Part shown: piece by piece, positions 34,246-45,548 of the stretch | Layout of the letters: every line of letters begins with the position of its first letter | Numbering within the stretch: the stretch's first letter is position 1 | DNA from: Amphiura filiformis | Taxonomy: Eukaryota; Echinodermata; Ophiuroidea; Amphilepidida; Amphiuridae | DNA: 64,000 bases | Direction: 5' to 3' | Assembly (NCBI RefSeq): GCF_039555335.1 | Contig: NC_092640.1 | Coordinates: forward strand, 40,716,295 to 40,780,294 | Made by a program: the position numbers and the translations under genes | The notes under the pieces: model-generated | Told to the model about the DNA's origin: nothing | Databases searched by the model: none | Seen by the model: the letters and a program-made list of their open reading frames with translations, nothing else

Positions 34246-34870
34246 CAAAATACCTTTACCCTGTAAAATTTCCCATAAGGCAATTATGGTTCAATAAAAT
34301 TCATCAAAATGATACTGTTCAAATTTACCATCTTTGTGATATTTACAGAAGCAAGGGCCCTAGGCCTAGTATGTCGGAAAATTTATGAAAATTATTTCAT
34401 GCATACAAAATAATAATTAATGAAAAAAACAATTTAGTATTTAGTAAATTGTCTTCATAACCTCCTACATTTATTTTCCATTCGGGAGGCCCCCACCACC
34501 CATAAAAATCTTAATAGAAGAAAAGGTAAAGCAGTAATTGCTCTGTTCATCTTCCTTTTTAGCACTTAAAACATCTTGTGTTGGGCCCAAATAGGTAAAA
34601 GTGTAAAATTTTGCGCACAAAACTGGCCTAATCAAATAGCAAAACACACCAGTTTGGGGACAAAAGAGTCTGATATTATAACCACCGCAGAGACTGGATG
34701 ACGTTTCAACAGTGGGCATTTTTAAAAGCATTTTTGATGACAACTTTATAGTATTATTAGTTATTATTATATGGGTTAAAGATATGGGTGATAAAGGAGA
34801 TGTAAAAAGGGCCCCGCACTGCCCCTTGTCCATGGGTCCCCGAGGCTCTTGCTACACCCCTGCCTAACAA

Positions 34871-35279
34871 TAGTAACCGAAATGGTAACCTGAGCTTTAT
34901 TTCTTTTTATTTCAAACCAATCCTCTTACATCCCATGCAGTATGATTACTGAACAAATATGCTTTACATTTCCTAATCTTTCTTTGCTTACTATGCTATA
35001 CATGTAAATGTTACATGATTGTTAAAATTAAAGAAAAAAATTATCCAAACGGTTACACCGCACATCACATCAAAGCTCCCATTTGGCACCCCATTCCTTT
35101 TTTAAAGGAATTTTTATTTTGTGGAATGAGTATAGATAAGATTGAAGCAAAATATCTAGCTCTACAAGATTCCTACTTTCAAAATGATTTGATTTGTTTG
35201 TTTAAATTTGTTTGTTCGTTGGTTTTGATCTAAAAGTTGAGGAACTGAATGATATGACAAACATAAATAATCAACTCAC
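34871..35279. other. No gene found
   Basis: This is flanking DNA to the right of the composite. It is AT-rich and has no recognised motif. Confidence 0.4.
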
Positions 35280-35384
35280 CTTAGCTCCTACATGGACCAC
35301 TTCAGAGGATCCTGTAGAAATTGCCACTGATGATGTATGTAGTGAGATTTCACATTCAAGTTCAAAGCCAACAAGCAGATAAAC
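35280..35384 (-). CDS. Weak candidate exon
   Basis: On the minus strand, the sequence before a good GTGAGT donor (35274-35279) is open as VYLLVGFELECEISLHTSSV, then AISTGSSEVVHVGAK, ending in phase 0. Possible acceptors are GAAG at 35385 or ACCACAG at about 35397. I recognise no domain. It would splice in frame to the ATG-starting exon at 4063, but that link is only a phase match. Confidence 0.25.
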
Positions 35385-35607
35385 CTTCCTGGTAGCTGTG
35401 GTTTTTTGATAGATGCAATCTGGTGATTTGTATTAATTCCTAGATGCAAAACACAAAGTATATCTCGCATGACTGATTGGGCTAATCCAACTAAAGATCA
35501 CACTCCCATATTGTAGCAGATTCTGGACATATCGTACCCAGGGAGTATAAATTTCAAATGGAATTAGCACATTAACCCACTCTATTTGAAACTCGCCCTC
35601 CCTCTGT

Positions 35608-35763
35608 AGGATTCAAGTTGAATCTTTCTCAGAGATTGTATAAAATTCAAGTGGAGCTGCCTGATGTTTTAGAAGCTACATCTGCAGGATTCAAGTTGAA
35701 TCTTTCTCAGAGATTTAATAAAATTCAAGTGGAGCTTCCTGATGTTTTAGAAGCTATTTCCAA
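35608..35763 (+). repeat. Tandem duplication of a 78-bp unit
   Basis: Two units starting AGGATTCAAGTTGAATCTTT at 35608 and 35686 are about 93 percent identical. The translated unit is 26 residues (LNLSQRxxKIQVELPDVLEA plus six more) and stays open in both copies, though there is no evidence that it is translated. Confidence 0.8.
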
Positions 35764-36399
35764 AATCTTCACTGGTGGCGTGTGGATTTTAAATGGAATA
35801 GCCCATTTTTATCAACTTTGAACTTCAAATATGAAGTAGAACAATGACAACATCGACAATAGACTCACAAAATGAAAATGTTTTACTCCCAGTCAATCCT
35901 TTTATTAAATAGGCACAATGCATAAACCACACGAATGATTTTCAATACCCTACAAAAAAATATAAGTACAATGTTGAACATATTTTACCATGTATTTGAC
36001 CTACCTAATAGGGAGTGTTCATAAATACTTTGGTGGTGGTGGCTGATGGGCACTGGAAATTTTAGAGTCAAAACTTTTTGATCTCCTTGAGAGAACTTTT
36101 TGATCCCCCCTTTCATAGACATGCAGAACTTTTTGATCCCCCCTCCCCGTAACACTCATTAAGAAGTAAGGTTTCATGGATTTTCAACACTTTATGTATG
36201 TACAGTAGGTAGCCTACCCAAAATCCACATATAGACTACTAGTAATCATCCTAAAATGAATGTTAGAATAGGCCTATTATCACTGATCGGAAACTAAGTT
36301 CTTGGCAGTACACAATGTAGCTATGTAAAGCATCGTATTCGTAACACGAGTTCAAAATACAAAATAACAATGGTGTCAAAACACAACAATGAGTTTAAA

Positions 36400-36980
36400 C
36401 TTTATATAGTTTATAGCAGTAGTTGTAGTTTATAGTTGTAGATTGTAGTTATGGTTGGAATTATTAGTTGGGTTTGTAGTTATAGTTGTAATTATTATAA
36501 TTATTGTTGGCTTTAGAGTTAGAGCTAGAGTTATTGGATTTAGAGTTGGGGTTGGAATTAGATATATATACTACTAAAACTGCAGATGGTCTCCGTACCT
36601 TGGTCATGCACTGTTGAACTTATACTATAGCTTCCCATAATGCATTGTTGAAACTAGGCTATAGTCATGGTAAGTACCTGTACTCTGTAGTGGAATGCCT
36701 TCTCATAAATGCATTGTCTGTACCCCAGTATTCCCATAATGTATTGATGATATTATGCCATAGCTTCCCATAATGCATTGTTGAAACTGTGCTGTGCCTG
36801 TACTCTGTAGTAGAATGTCTTCCCATGATGCATTGGAGTTCCCTGTATTGGTATGCCTTCCCATAATGCACTGTTGAAACCATGCTATGGCTTCCCATAA
36901 TCCATAGCCATGGTAAGTGTCTGTACTCTGTAGTGGAATGCCTTCCCATAATGGATTGTCTGTACCCTAGTATTCCCATA
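36400..36980. repeat. Simple TAGTT-rich tract and TTCCCATAATGCATTG minisatellite
   Basis: From 36400 to 36560 the DNA is built of TAGTT and GTAGTTATAG words. From 36590 to 36980 the word TTCCCATAATGCATTG recurs about eight times with spacers such as CTGTACTCTGTAGTGGAATG, in irregular higher-order units. Confidence 0.75.
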
Positions 36981-37648
36981 TAATCACATTTTGTTTTGTT
37001 TTTTGAATGATGATATTTATATGTTTAAAAAAATCAATGTTTTTAACTAAAATTAATATTTTACTGAAAGACTAGTCTTAAATTAATTATCTAAGAAGTA
37101 TCCAGTAGTCAAAATTGACAAATGTCCCTAATAGAAGAAGCATTATAATATTTGTGGGGATTTTTTAAAAACTGAAGGTTAAAAAAAAAGATAATCGACC
37201 GACCAACCCAACTGTCCATTTTTCCCACTTGAGAGCAACATAACATTTTATTTTTTGGGCCTTATTGCTCAGTGTTGTAGCTAGCATATTTTTAGTGCTG
37301 GGTGGCATTTGATGAAAATCTTGCATATTTGGCAATTTGTTATCAAAATTGACCAAATTCTTGACTAATTCAATAAATCTGTGCAATTTTGGATTCTGAG
37401 TGGTACAGGCTCCAGTGCTAAAATTGCAACCGAGTGGTGGGCTCCAAAACTGAGTGGTATGCTCTGCTGCCCACCATCGCCCACTGTAGCTACATCCCTG
37501 TTGCTCACCCTGTACACATAAAATTCCCTTCACATAGCTTTGTATGAGGGGGCAATACATTTGTAGCCAAAACCAAACATTTTATCTTTACCTTTGTTAT
37601 ATAGTGCTAATGAAACAAAGGAGAATTTATTAGAGATATTCCACTTAC

Positions 37649-37789
37649 CTGTGGTTTGTCTTCATGCTTAATACTAAGTAGCCCTTCACTAGAGTAATGC
37701 TGCATGACCATCAAATCATTGTTGCTTTTGCTCAACCAGTATCAAATATGAAGTTAGAATCAGCCATTTTTAACAGAATGTTTTGGAAT
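37649..37789 (-). CDS. Weak candidate 5' exon with ATG
   Basis: Minus-strand sequence between a good acceptor (TTTTTATTTTTGTAG) and a GTAAGTGG donor (37641-37648). Inside, an ATG at 37711 opens MVMQHYSSEGLLSIKHEDKP plus Q to the donor in phase 0. The preceding part is closed in all frames, so it would be 5' UTR. No family is recognised. The splice signals are better than the coding evidence. Confidence 0.3.
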
Positions 37790-37844
37790 CTACAAAAATA
37801 AAAAATAACATGTTTAAATACATCATTTTACTAGTTTGTAAAAC

Positions 37845-39030
37845 AAGGAGATCCATGGATCACAAGTCTCGCCTACTTTCACATTGAGAATTGGTAATGA
37901 GCCTCTTCCTTATGTTGACAAAGCGAAAGTGCTCGGTCTCTGGTTACAAAATGACCTTAAATGGGACGCCAGGTTAATGATATGCTTACCAGAGCCAATA
38001 GGCGTCTTTTTATGCTTCGCACTTTAAAAAAATTTGGCTTCTCTCAAGATGAGCTCACCATTGTTCTTAAAAGTTACCTTAGACCAGTTCTCGAATATGC
38101 TGCTGTGGTTTGGCACTCAAGTATTACATCAAAACAATCTGCTGATATTGAAAAAAAAAAAAACGGGCATGTAGGACAATACTTGGTTGGAACTATACAT
38201 CTTATGATGATGCAATTACTTCGTGCAATCTTGATTTTTTAACTAACAGAAGAGAATTACTCTGTCATTCATTTGCTGAAGGGCTATCAACCAATGCTCG
38301 TACTAGTCATCTCATTCCCCCCACTAGGTTTGAAGCCCATGGTAGAAATCTCCGCAATTCAAGTGCAATATCAAAAATTCCTGTCAGAACATCCAGGTTT
38401 GCTAATAGTCCAGTACGGTACCATATTTTATTAATTTATTGAATCAGTAGTTATCCTTTTGCATTTGCCATTTTTAGTGCTTTTAAACAGTTTTGATGTA
38501 TTACATGTATGCAGGTGTCATTATTTATATAATTTATTATGATCTCTTTATTTGTATGTGTGAGTGGGAGCACGAGGGAGTACCAGGTGTTTTTGGAGTT
38601 TGTTTGAGCCCAGTGATATGTGTGGTGTGAATTAGGGTTGTGAGTGTGTGTGTGAGTATGGGGTGTGCAGGTGTGAGTGGCTGTTTTCTGTGGTAGTTGG
38701 GTGTTGTATGGGTTCAGAGATGAAGGGACCATGTGTGCTGGCATGCCGTTGTGTGTGTGCGCTCATGCACCCTTCACCTGTGTACCCCTTTTCCACCCAC
38801 ACCGACTCCCGGAACCGACTCACACCTGCATGCTGATGTTTTAATATGTGGCAATATCCATTTTTGCTTTATATGTGCAATATTTTTCATCTTTTATCTT
38901 GCATTATTTGAATTTAAATTTGTTGTTTATATATTTTGTATTTGTAATTTAGTAATATTTTGATGTCTTTGAATTTTGTAAAAATTGCTCAATTTGGCCT
39001 TAGGGCCACGATGCTTTTTCTAATAAAATG
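37845..39030 (+). mobile_element. LINE 3' fragment, same family as 1381-2700
   Basis: Frames give YVDKAKVLGLWLQNDLKWDA, DMLTRANRRLFMLRTLKKFG and YLRPVLEYAAVVWHSSIT, then a run of A at 38150-38162 breaks the frame. The tail carries a GT-rich tract and ends TTTGGCCTTAGGGCCAC, matching the copy at 2660. It is truncated upstream of the catalytic RT box. Confidence 0.85.
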
Positions 39031-39245
39031 AAATGAAATGAATTCTCTATTTTGGCTGTTTAAACAATCAGTGACCCCTAATGACCCCTAAATGGCCTTT
39101 GACACCATTCATAAGTACCTCTGAGGAACCCTCAGCTAAGGATCACCATCTTCTGAAGTTGCATCAAAATACATAGCTGTGGACACAAGAGCATTTTGAG
39201 CAATTTTGTAAAATAACCTTTGACCTACAACATAGCTTATCACTA

Positions 39246-39330
39246 GGCTTGGGCGACTAAGTCGCCAATAGTCGTACGTCGCGACTATTACTGGTAGTCG
39301 CGACTATGACTATTGAAAACCAAAAGTCGA
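39246..39330. mobile_element. Single end of the GGGCGACTAAGTCGCC hAT-like family
   Basis: TAGGCTTGGGCGACTAAGTC followed by GCGACTATTACTGGTAGTCG matches the left end of the complete element at 45980-46392. No right end was found, so the copy is truncated. Confidence 0.65.
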
Positions 39331-39814
39331 CTACCGGTAACACATTTAACTATATTTTTATGTTAAAAAATCATCATGTTAAATTAGCAGTGGGCTATAC
39401 ATGGGTGTTATTTAGTTTGAATTTCTAAACAGTTTTATTAAATCCCATTTGCCCTATCTCAACATGAAATGACAATATTTTTGGTCTCGGGTCCAAGAAA
39501 AAAAGTGTACAGGGCCAAAATCCAAGATGGCCGCCGTTTTTCCCTAAAAGTCACATTTTCGGCCTTAACTTTGTCATTTGTGGGTCTTCAACTTTGGTAT
39601 TGGTGTCTAACCCCATAGTTTTGGGGTCAAGGAATCTATAAGTGTATACAATTAAAAGTACTGTAAAATATTCAGTTGTTGGGTAAATGCAATTTTTTAC
39701 CATTTTACCTCAATTTTGATCCATGCCAGTAGCAGCCGTAGACCCCAGATTTATTCAGTGAAAATTGTTTCACCAAAGCTAGAGAACATGTTGAAAGCAC
39801 GACAAATAATATTC

Positions 39815-40021
39815 ATGAGAGAAAGGGGTGGCGGGGCGGGTAGCAGAACGTCTGTCGTCCAGTCAAACCAATGAAAGTCCAAAGCGGTATATTATCTTGT
39901 GACCCGTAAATAGGAGCACAATGTACCCGTAGGTCCATATAACTATGTTGGGGTACTTTAGTACACAGCAATGATAGAGATGGGTGTGGTCGAAGATTCG
40001 GTTATTCTGTTCCTCTTTTTG
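39815..40021 (+). repeat. Direct repeat, left member
   Basis: The stretch from GAGAGAAAGGGG to ATTCTGTTCCTCTTTTT, including CCAGTCAAACCAATGAAAGT and AGGAGCACAATGTAC, recurs at 42236-42403 with indels. The two copies flank the word-repeat element at 40140-41958. Confidence 0.75.
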
Positions 40022-40139
40022 TTGTTATGCAGAAGTTTTATCTCTTATTATTTCATAGAAATTAAAAGAAACCATGGTTGTATTATGGTTGGGTCTTGGT
40101 TCTGATGCTGCATTCTTGACTATTTTGTGACAGGCATAT

Positions 40140-41958
40140 GGGTATAATCAGAAATAATGGCACCAACGTGTGAGTGACAAAAGTGTCAAAATTACAAACA
40201 GTGTTCAGAGATGTAATTGTTGTCCTACTGTAAGCAAAACATATCTAAATTCAAGAAAAAATAAAAAAATTACTTCAGTAATATTACTAAATATATTTTT
40301 TCAACTGGTTTATTGGCAAAAGTAGTCCAAAATCTTCAGAAACATAACACAAAAGACCCATGTCATTACATTATATTTTGACAAAATTATGCAAATATGT
40401 AATTCTTTGAGTTTTAATTAATTACTTAGACACTAAACTAAAATAGTCATGTAGAATTTTTCACATGGAAACAAAGTTTTGGAAAAAAAATTAAAATTTT
40501 CATTAAAAACACCCTAAAAATTAGTAGAAATCAGGAACAAAAGTTTTTATTTGTCAAAAGAAACATCTTGAATTATTTTCTGTTTAAGTTTATATCATGC
40601 AATATGATGTGCAAAAACTGTGTTGAAGTTTTTAGCATCACATTGTTCTTCAAACTGATGTAAGGGTCTATCTAAGTAGTGCTATTGTCTAACACTCCTG
40701 ACACTGTATAGTACCTGTATGGCCTGAAATATTTTATAAACTACATTTTCTAAAACAGTCTTTGTAATTTTTTGTTGACAACATCTATGGCCTTCTCAAA
40801 ATGGCACAGAAATTAGGTGATTTACGTTCATTTTTGTTTTTCGAGCCCAGCTTGCATGTTTTTGTAACACTCCTGACACTTTGCTACAGTAACTGTATAG
40901 CCTCAAATATATAAATTTGCAAATCACTTTTTCTAAAGTAGTTTTTGTAATTTTTTGGTGACACTATCTATGGCTATCTCAAAAAGGGGCAAACAATTGA
41001 ATTACATTAGTTCAATATTATTGCTGAGCCTACATTACTTACAATTGATTGTCAGGAGTGTAACATTTTGGTCGAGGTATGAAAACCATGTTTTTATGTA
41101 CATATTTCTTGAATATGAAGGTCTTTACATCATGATTGCAGCAGTTTGGCTTCAGGAATATATTTTCAGGGCTAAAAGAACACCAACAGACTGGTAATTT
41201 CTTCAGAAATTTGAATTATTGCCAATTAATTAATTCTGTGTAACACTCCTGACATTGACTGACATTTCTTGTTTTTTAGTTCCTATCCCAATGCACTAAT
41301 AAAATAAAAAGTAATGTATGAATATTGCCAACTTGTTGTATGAAAAAAATCAAGTTGAATTCTGATGTAACACTCCTGACGAGACAGAATTTCTCTTTTC
41401 AACCCGCTCTAAAAAGAAAACGGTTTTGATATCATGCAAGTTTAATTTTTTCCAAGTTTGGCCCAAATGTTGCTTTTACTTTAAACAGACTGAAATAGAT
41501 TATTACTGTCATCATAACCTTACAATGCTACACAATCTGGCGAGAAGTGATTTTTGGAACATATTTTATTTTTCGCACCATGTAGTCTTCACATGTTCCT
41601 AAGTAGACTATTAAGCGACTAATATGAAAGAATTTGGTACCGGTACTTAATAATAGCAGACACTGCACTAAATGCCATGAAAACCCATGCAACACTTTGC
41701 AACTTGTATATTTTTTACAGTGCATGATTAAAAAACAAGTACCTCTTTTCTTGTCTCGCTAAAGTGTAACACTCCTGACCATATGGGGAAGAAAATTGGG
41801 CGTATTATTTTTTACATGACAGCTATGACACTACAAATTGCTGCGGTTAAAGGGAAAATCATTTACACACTTTTTGAAAGATGAATTTTTTTGCTGGTCT
41901 TTTCCATTTGCATAGCAGGCATCAAAAACCAAACGGTGCCATTATTTTGACTTTACCC
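40140..41958. mobile_element. TIR element with 4-bp duplication and repeated word TAACACTCCTGAC
   Basis: The left end GGGTATAATCAGAAATAATG and the right inverse CATTATTTTGACTTTACCC match over about 28 bp, flanked by ATAT on both sides (40136-40139 and 41959-41962). Inside, TAACACTCCTGAC occurs at 40690, 40865, 41241, 41368 and 41767, and in reverse at 41051. The first two sit in diverged units of about 175 bp. There is no coding sequence that I recognise. See also the similarly built elements at 42872-44876 and 47968-49618. Confidence 0.7.
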
Positions 41959-42235
41959 ATATGTACATATTTCGCGCATGGTGCATATATTGCACGCGTG
42001 CATGCGTGTTAGCGTCGGACGTGGAGACATTGCATAGTAAGTTACTATGATAGTTGGGTCTGATCTAGAAGAGATCCGAAGGATTAAAAATCTCCCTCCT
42101 TTGCATATTTTAGTCTTTATGTAGTAGTGAGATCTTCGTGTATAGTGTATAACTGGATACTGCGACTCTCATGCCCCATTTTGGAGCCTGAAAACTGTCA
42201 GTGAAGCATAAAATATATGTGAATCACTAAAAGTT

Positions 42236-42403
42236 GAGAGAAAGGGGGGTTCAGGGGGGTAGCACGTCCAGTCAAACCGATGAAAGTCCAAAACGGTTTA
42301 TTATCTTCTGTGTCCCGTATATAGGAGCACAATGTACTTTAGTACAGCAGTGATACAGATGGGTGTGGTCGACGATTTGTTTATTCTGTTCCTCTTTTTC
42401 ACG
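42236..42403 (+). repeat. Direct repeat, right member
   Basis: Partner of 39815-40021 (CCAGTCAAACCGATGAAAGT, AGGAGCACAATGTAC, ATGGGTGTGGTCGACG). It immediately precedes the broken coding segment at 42400. Confidence 0.75.
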
Positions 42404-42708
42404 GAGGGCCTGTTACGTCTGCCAAGGAAGTGAAAGCATTTGTATCTAAGAAATCGCTAGAGCTAAAGACATTTTTGAGGCAGGAGATTCAATAGTACCA
42501 GCGAGTCACACATCAACGTGATGCAGAAGTTCGCAGGGACCTCTACACGGTCAACAAATTATCAGAGAATGAGATGATTGAGAACCTAACTGTGCTTGTC
42601 AGTGATGATTATCAAGCAGAGGAAGCAGTGGTTTTTCCTTGTGAGGAGGAAGTACTGGAAACATTGATGGGATCCCAAGAGGTAGATGTCTCCCTCTCCT
42701 CAAGATGA
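42400..42708 (+). pseudogene. Broken coding fragment of unknown (probably mobile-element) protein
   Basis: The frame reads GGPVTSAKEVKAFVSKKSLE, then LKTFLRQEIQ, a stop (TAG near 42494), and YQRVTHQRDAEVRRDLYTVN, KLSENEMIENLTVLVSDDYQ and further acidic residues to a TGA at 42706. A helical, charged character and conserved-looking spacing suggest a formerly real protein. Fragments of this type occur beside DNA transposons in invertebrates, but I cannot name the family. After 42700 a shifted frame is Ser/Pro/Gln-rich. The element at 42872 lies just downstream. Confidence 0.45.
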
Positions 42709-42871
42709 ACCTATGTTCCAGCCTAACCAACCAAGCATATTTACGCGTTCAGGCACTTTGCGGACCCCTTCAAATCAAAAGTCCCAAAGTCCGATGCGTA
42801 CAAAATCTTGAAAACGTACGTGTTCAAATATTGCAAGATTTGAATAGAGAAACACCCGATATTGTGCATTT

Positions 42872-44876
42872 GGGTGTTTCTACAGTGATGAGACCCCTTT
42901 TGGTTATTTTGCCCTAATCTTTTTTTCCTATTTACTTTCAGATTTTAATTATGGCCATTGTTAATCTTCATGAGTAAGGAGATCGCGAGCAAAAATTCAA
43001 TACCCTACCTCAATTTTGACAAATTTGTCCATGTAAACCTAGACTTCTCCGTAGTCCACTTGCCCATTTTGCATACTCTGGCTATTACATTTAAGCATAA
43101 AACTCTGATTTATATTGATTTGTGTGCAACTGATAGATTTTCACATCTGTATCTGATCTTTTCAGTCACCGCACTCCCTCTGTTTGTTAGCTTCCCAAGT
43201 GGACTACTGACTTTGCCTTGCGGTTAAGATTTTTAACACGGGACTCTATGGAGAGTTAGGCCAATTTCTGGCCTAACTAAAATTGGCCATGATGTAATGC
43301 ATCTTTAAATGGATCTGCCTTGTGATTGGTCGCCCATATCTCGCTATGGTTTAAATCTTCCGGGCCCGCGCCATTACCATTAACTACACCGTACACAACT
43401 ATCTGTGGTATTTACTTGGCGCTTTTGTGTTGACGCTGAAAGTTAATCTCTCATCAAACATCTAGCGTGTCTTGTACTATACCATGCTTAGTACTTGTGG
43501 TTAATGGACTGATAAACAAGTATGCTTGACAGTGTGTTTTAGAGAGCAAAGTCCCGGGCAAAGTTCTGCTTAAAATTCAAAGTCCATAGTCGGATTTTCG
43601 TGGTTCGCTATCAATAAACTGGTAGATTCCAAAATCAGAATTGTTCAGTATTAAAGTGAGCCATTATAATTTATATGCAAGATAATGTTGCATTCAATTA
43701 CTTTTATTGTCACTAATCATCTGATATTCTTAATTCTTTATGACCATTTTACTATTGAATACTTTAATTTTAATAAACATCAGTATAATTTTGAGTTCAA
43801 CGAAATGGGTTCATCATGACTAATAATAACATATTTTTAATAAAATTCGACTATGGCATAGTCTAATGTAAACCCTATGGGGAAAATTAGTAACGGTTGT
43901 AACATATTTGTTGTATTGACAGTTCTTGACGCACAAGAGGATGAAAAATGAATAAAAGACTGAGCGTTGAAAAATTATGGTCTTTGGTTTAATTTTCTTA
44001 GGTTTTGCTTCATAATAAACCAGGTGCAGGCACTGATTGATCCATACCATGGCTAGGAGATGGGTTACAATGTCGTAACGGTTGTAACGTGCGTCAATGT
44101 TACAACCGTTACAATTTTAAGACACTATGTCATGAAACTAAAAAAATTAACAATATTTCTTTTTTTTTTCATATTATCCAAGGTGTCATAATAAAGTTGG
44201 TTATGAAAATTATGAAATACTCACTTCTATGTAAATATATAGTTCAGGAGATCTCTTGGCGCTTTTAAAGTGGCATATTTCTGTGCGTCAATGGTTGACG
44301 CACATGTCAAAATGACATAACTTACAAAATGAACCAAATAACCAGAGTAAGGTTTTGTCTTATGATTGTCATAGTTGCTCTTATTATAACAAACCTGGAT
44401 AAAACGATGAAATATCATTCATTGTTAATGTTTCATAACATTTAATGTTGTAACAGTTGTAACATTTTAACGGTTGTAACATTGACGCACATTGCAACCT
44501 TATGACTTTGTACCCACATCCTAACCCTGATATGGATCACAGAGTACCTACACTTGGTTTGTATTAAAGGAATCAATAATGTTAACCTAGGAAAACCATA
44601 GCACAGACCATAGGGCCTACAGGGTCAACTTTTCAAAATACAACCTTTTATCTGTTGTGCGTCAAAAGTCACATGTTACAACCGTTATTGTGTTACAACC
44701 GTTATTTTTCCCCATAGGGTTTATGTGGACAAAATTATCAAAATGTAGGTAGGGCATTGAATTTTTGCTCACTATCTCCTTACTTATAAAGATTAACAAT
44801 GGCCTAAATTAAACTATGAAAATAAATAAGGAACAAAAATTAGGGCAATAAATAAATCATTACTGTGGAAACACCC
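42872..44876. mobile_element. TIR element with 4-bp duplication and two repeated words, carrying a nested hAT-like element
   Basis: The left arm starts GGGTGTTTCTACAGT and the right arm ends ACTGTGGAAACACCC, flanked by ATTT (42868-42871 and 44877-44880). The arms are about 160 bp, with shared GCCATTGTTAATCTT, GTAAGGAGAT and GCAAAAATTCAAT. The body has TAACGGTTGTAAC or its inverse at 43891, 44076, 44099, 44451, 44468, 44674 and 44692, and TTGACGCAC or its inverse at 43926, 44089, 44283, 44295, 44482 and 44657. The left arm is broken at 43039 by a hAT-like insertion. No transposase is seen. Confidence 0.8.
43040..43865 (-). mobile_element. hAT-like MITE (TAGACTATGCC family), nested copy
   Basis: It runs from TAGACTTCTCCGTAGTCC to GACTATGGCATAGTCTA, with ATGTAAACC duplicated on both sides (43031-43039 and 43866-43874). 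Deleting it restores the host TIR, as shown by the other arm (CATAAACCCTATGG). Relatives in opposite orientation are at 57475-58545 and 59771-60563. It includes the blocks GGTTAATGGACTGATAAACA and CTATCAATAAACTGGTAG. There is no protein. Confidence 0.85.
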
Positions 44877-44880
44877 ATTT

Positions 44881-45548
44881 AATCTTGGCTTTTGGCATTT
44901 AGGCCCTACTCCCGATATGCAGGGCCCATCACATTTTTGTCAGCATCAATCCATGCATGTTTAAGTGATTGCATGGAAGTAAGAGACATGGCTTCAATTG
45001 GACTTTAATTTTGCAAAATTTTCCCTCTTGACAGGGGGGAACACCCCCTCAGACACCCCATGCATAGTGGATAAAAAAAGTGACCATTTTCGCTTCTGCT
45101 TTCGACATTTGCTAATTTAGGCCCTATATTTTTATTTATAGGCCTATAATACTGTAATAGGGAAAATGTGACAACGAAAGGCTTCATGGACTGTCATTTC
45201 ACACATTTCTGGCTTTTTCAACTGTTCAAACTTAAAATTTTACACAGAAATAGTGCCTAAATGGTCCACCAAATCGCTTCAATAAGGTCTTCATTTTGCA
45301 AAAGTTTCTTACTTCTCAGGGGGCATTTTTTACATTCTATCATTTTCTTTTAAAATTACCACCTGCCCCCTTCTGACTGCTCTAGATCCGCCACTGCTCC
45401 AAAAACACATACATTGTTAAAAATGTCTTCAAAATAAATATGTCTTCAATATTATAAAAATACCCCTTGGGCAATGCTTTGGACCCCTCCAGAGGAAAAA
45501 ATCATAACTGAAAGGGTCCAAAAAATTTGAAAATACTCCTTCAGCAAA
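44881..45548. other. No gene; repeat debris
   Basis: The sequence includes GCTCTAGATCCGCCACTGCTCC at 45379-45400, an isolated end resembling the CAGTGGCGGATCC class of TIR, but no partner nearby. Nothing else was recognised. Confidence 0.4.

Larger units (their letters stand above)
20541..34862. mobile_element. 14.3-kb composite bounded by hAT-like ends and a perfect 8-bp duplication
   Basis: The left end reads CAGGGGCGTAGCAAG and the right end is the inverse CTTGCTACACCCCTG, 14 of 15 positions matching. Immediately outside both is CCTAACAA (20533-20540 and 34863-34870). An 8-bp duplication with CAG-type ends is characteristic of hAT transposition. The length is explained by insertions inside it: a SINE, a LINE carrying two further elements, a TGACC element and a Helitron. 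Minisatellites of GAGTTGCGAG type lie in inverted orientation near the two ends. I see no hAT transposase, so the original element was probably non-autonomous. The alternative is chance pairing of two separate ends. Confidence 0.65.

Noticed and set aside
36665..36979. Repetitive protein of 104 residues on the minus strand
   Set aside because: The open frame results from the TTCCCATAATGCATTG minisatellite, and its translation is only the repeat.
43866..44726. Separate small element with CCCTATGGGG ends and ATGT duplication
   Set aside because: The apparent ends are the interior of the larger arms of 42872-44876, and ATGT is part of the hAT duplication ATGTAAACC.
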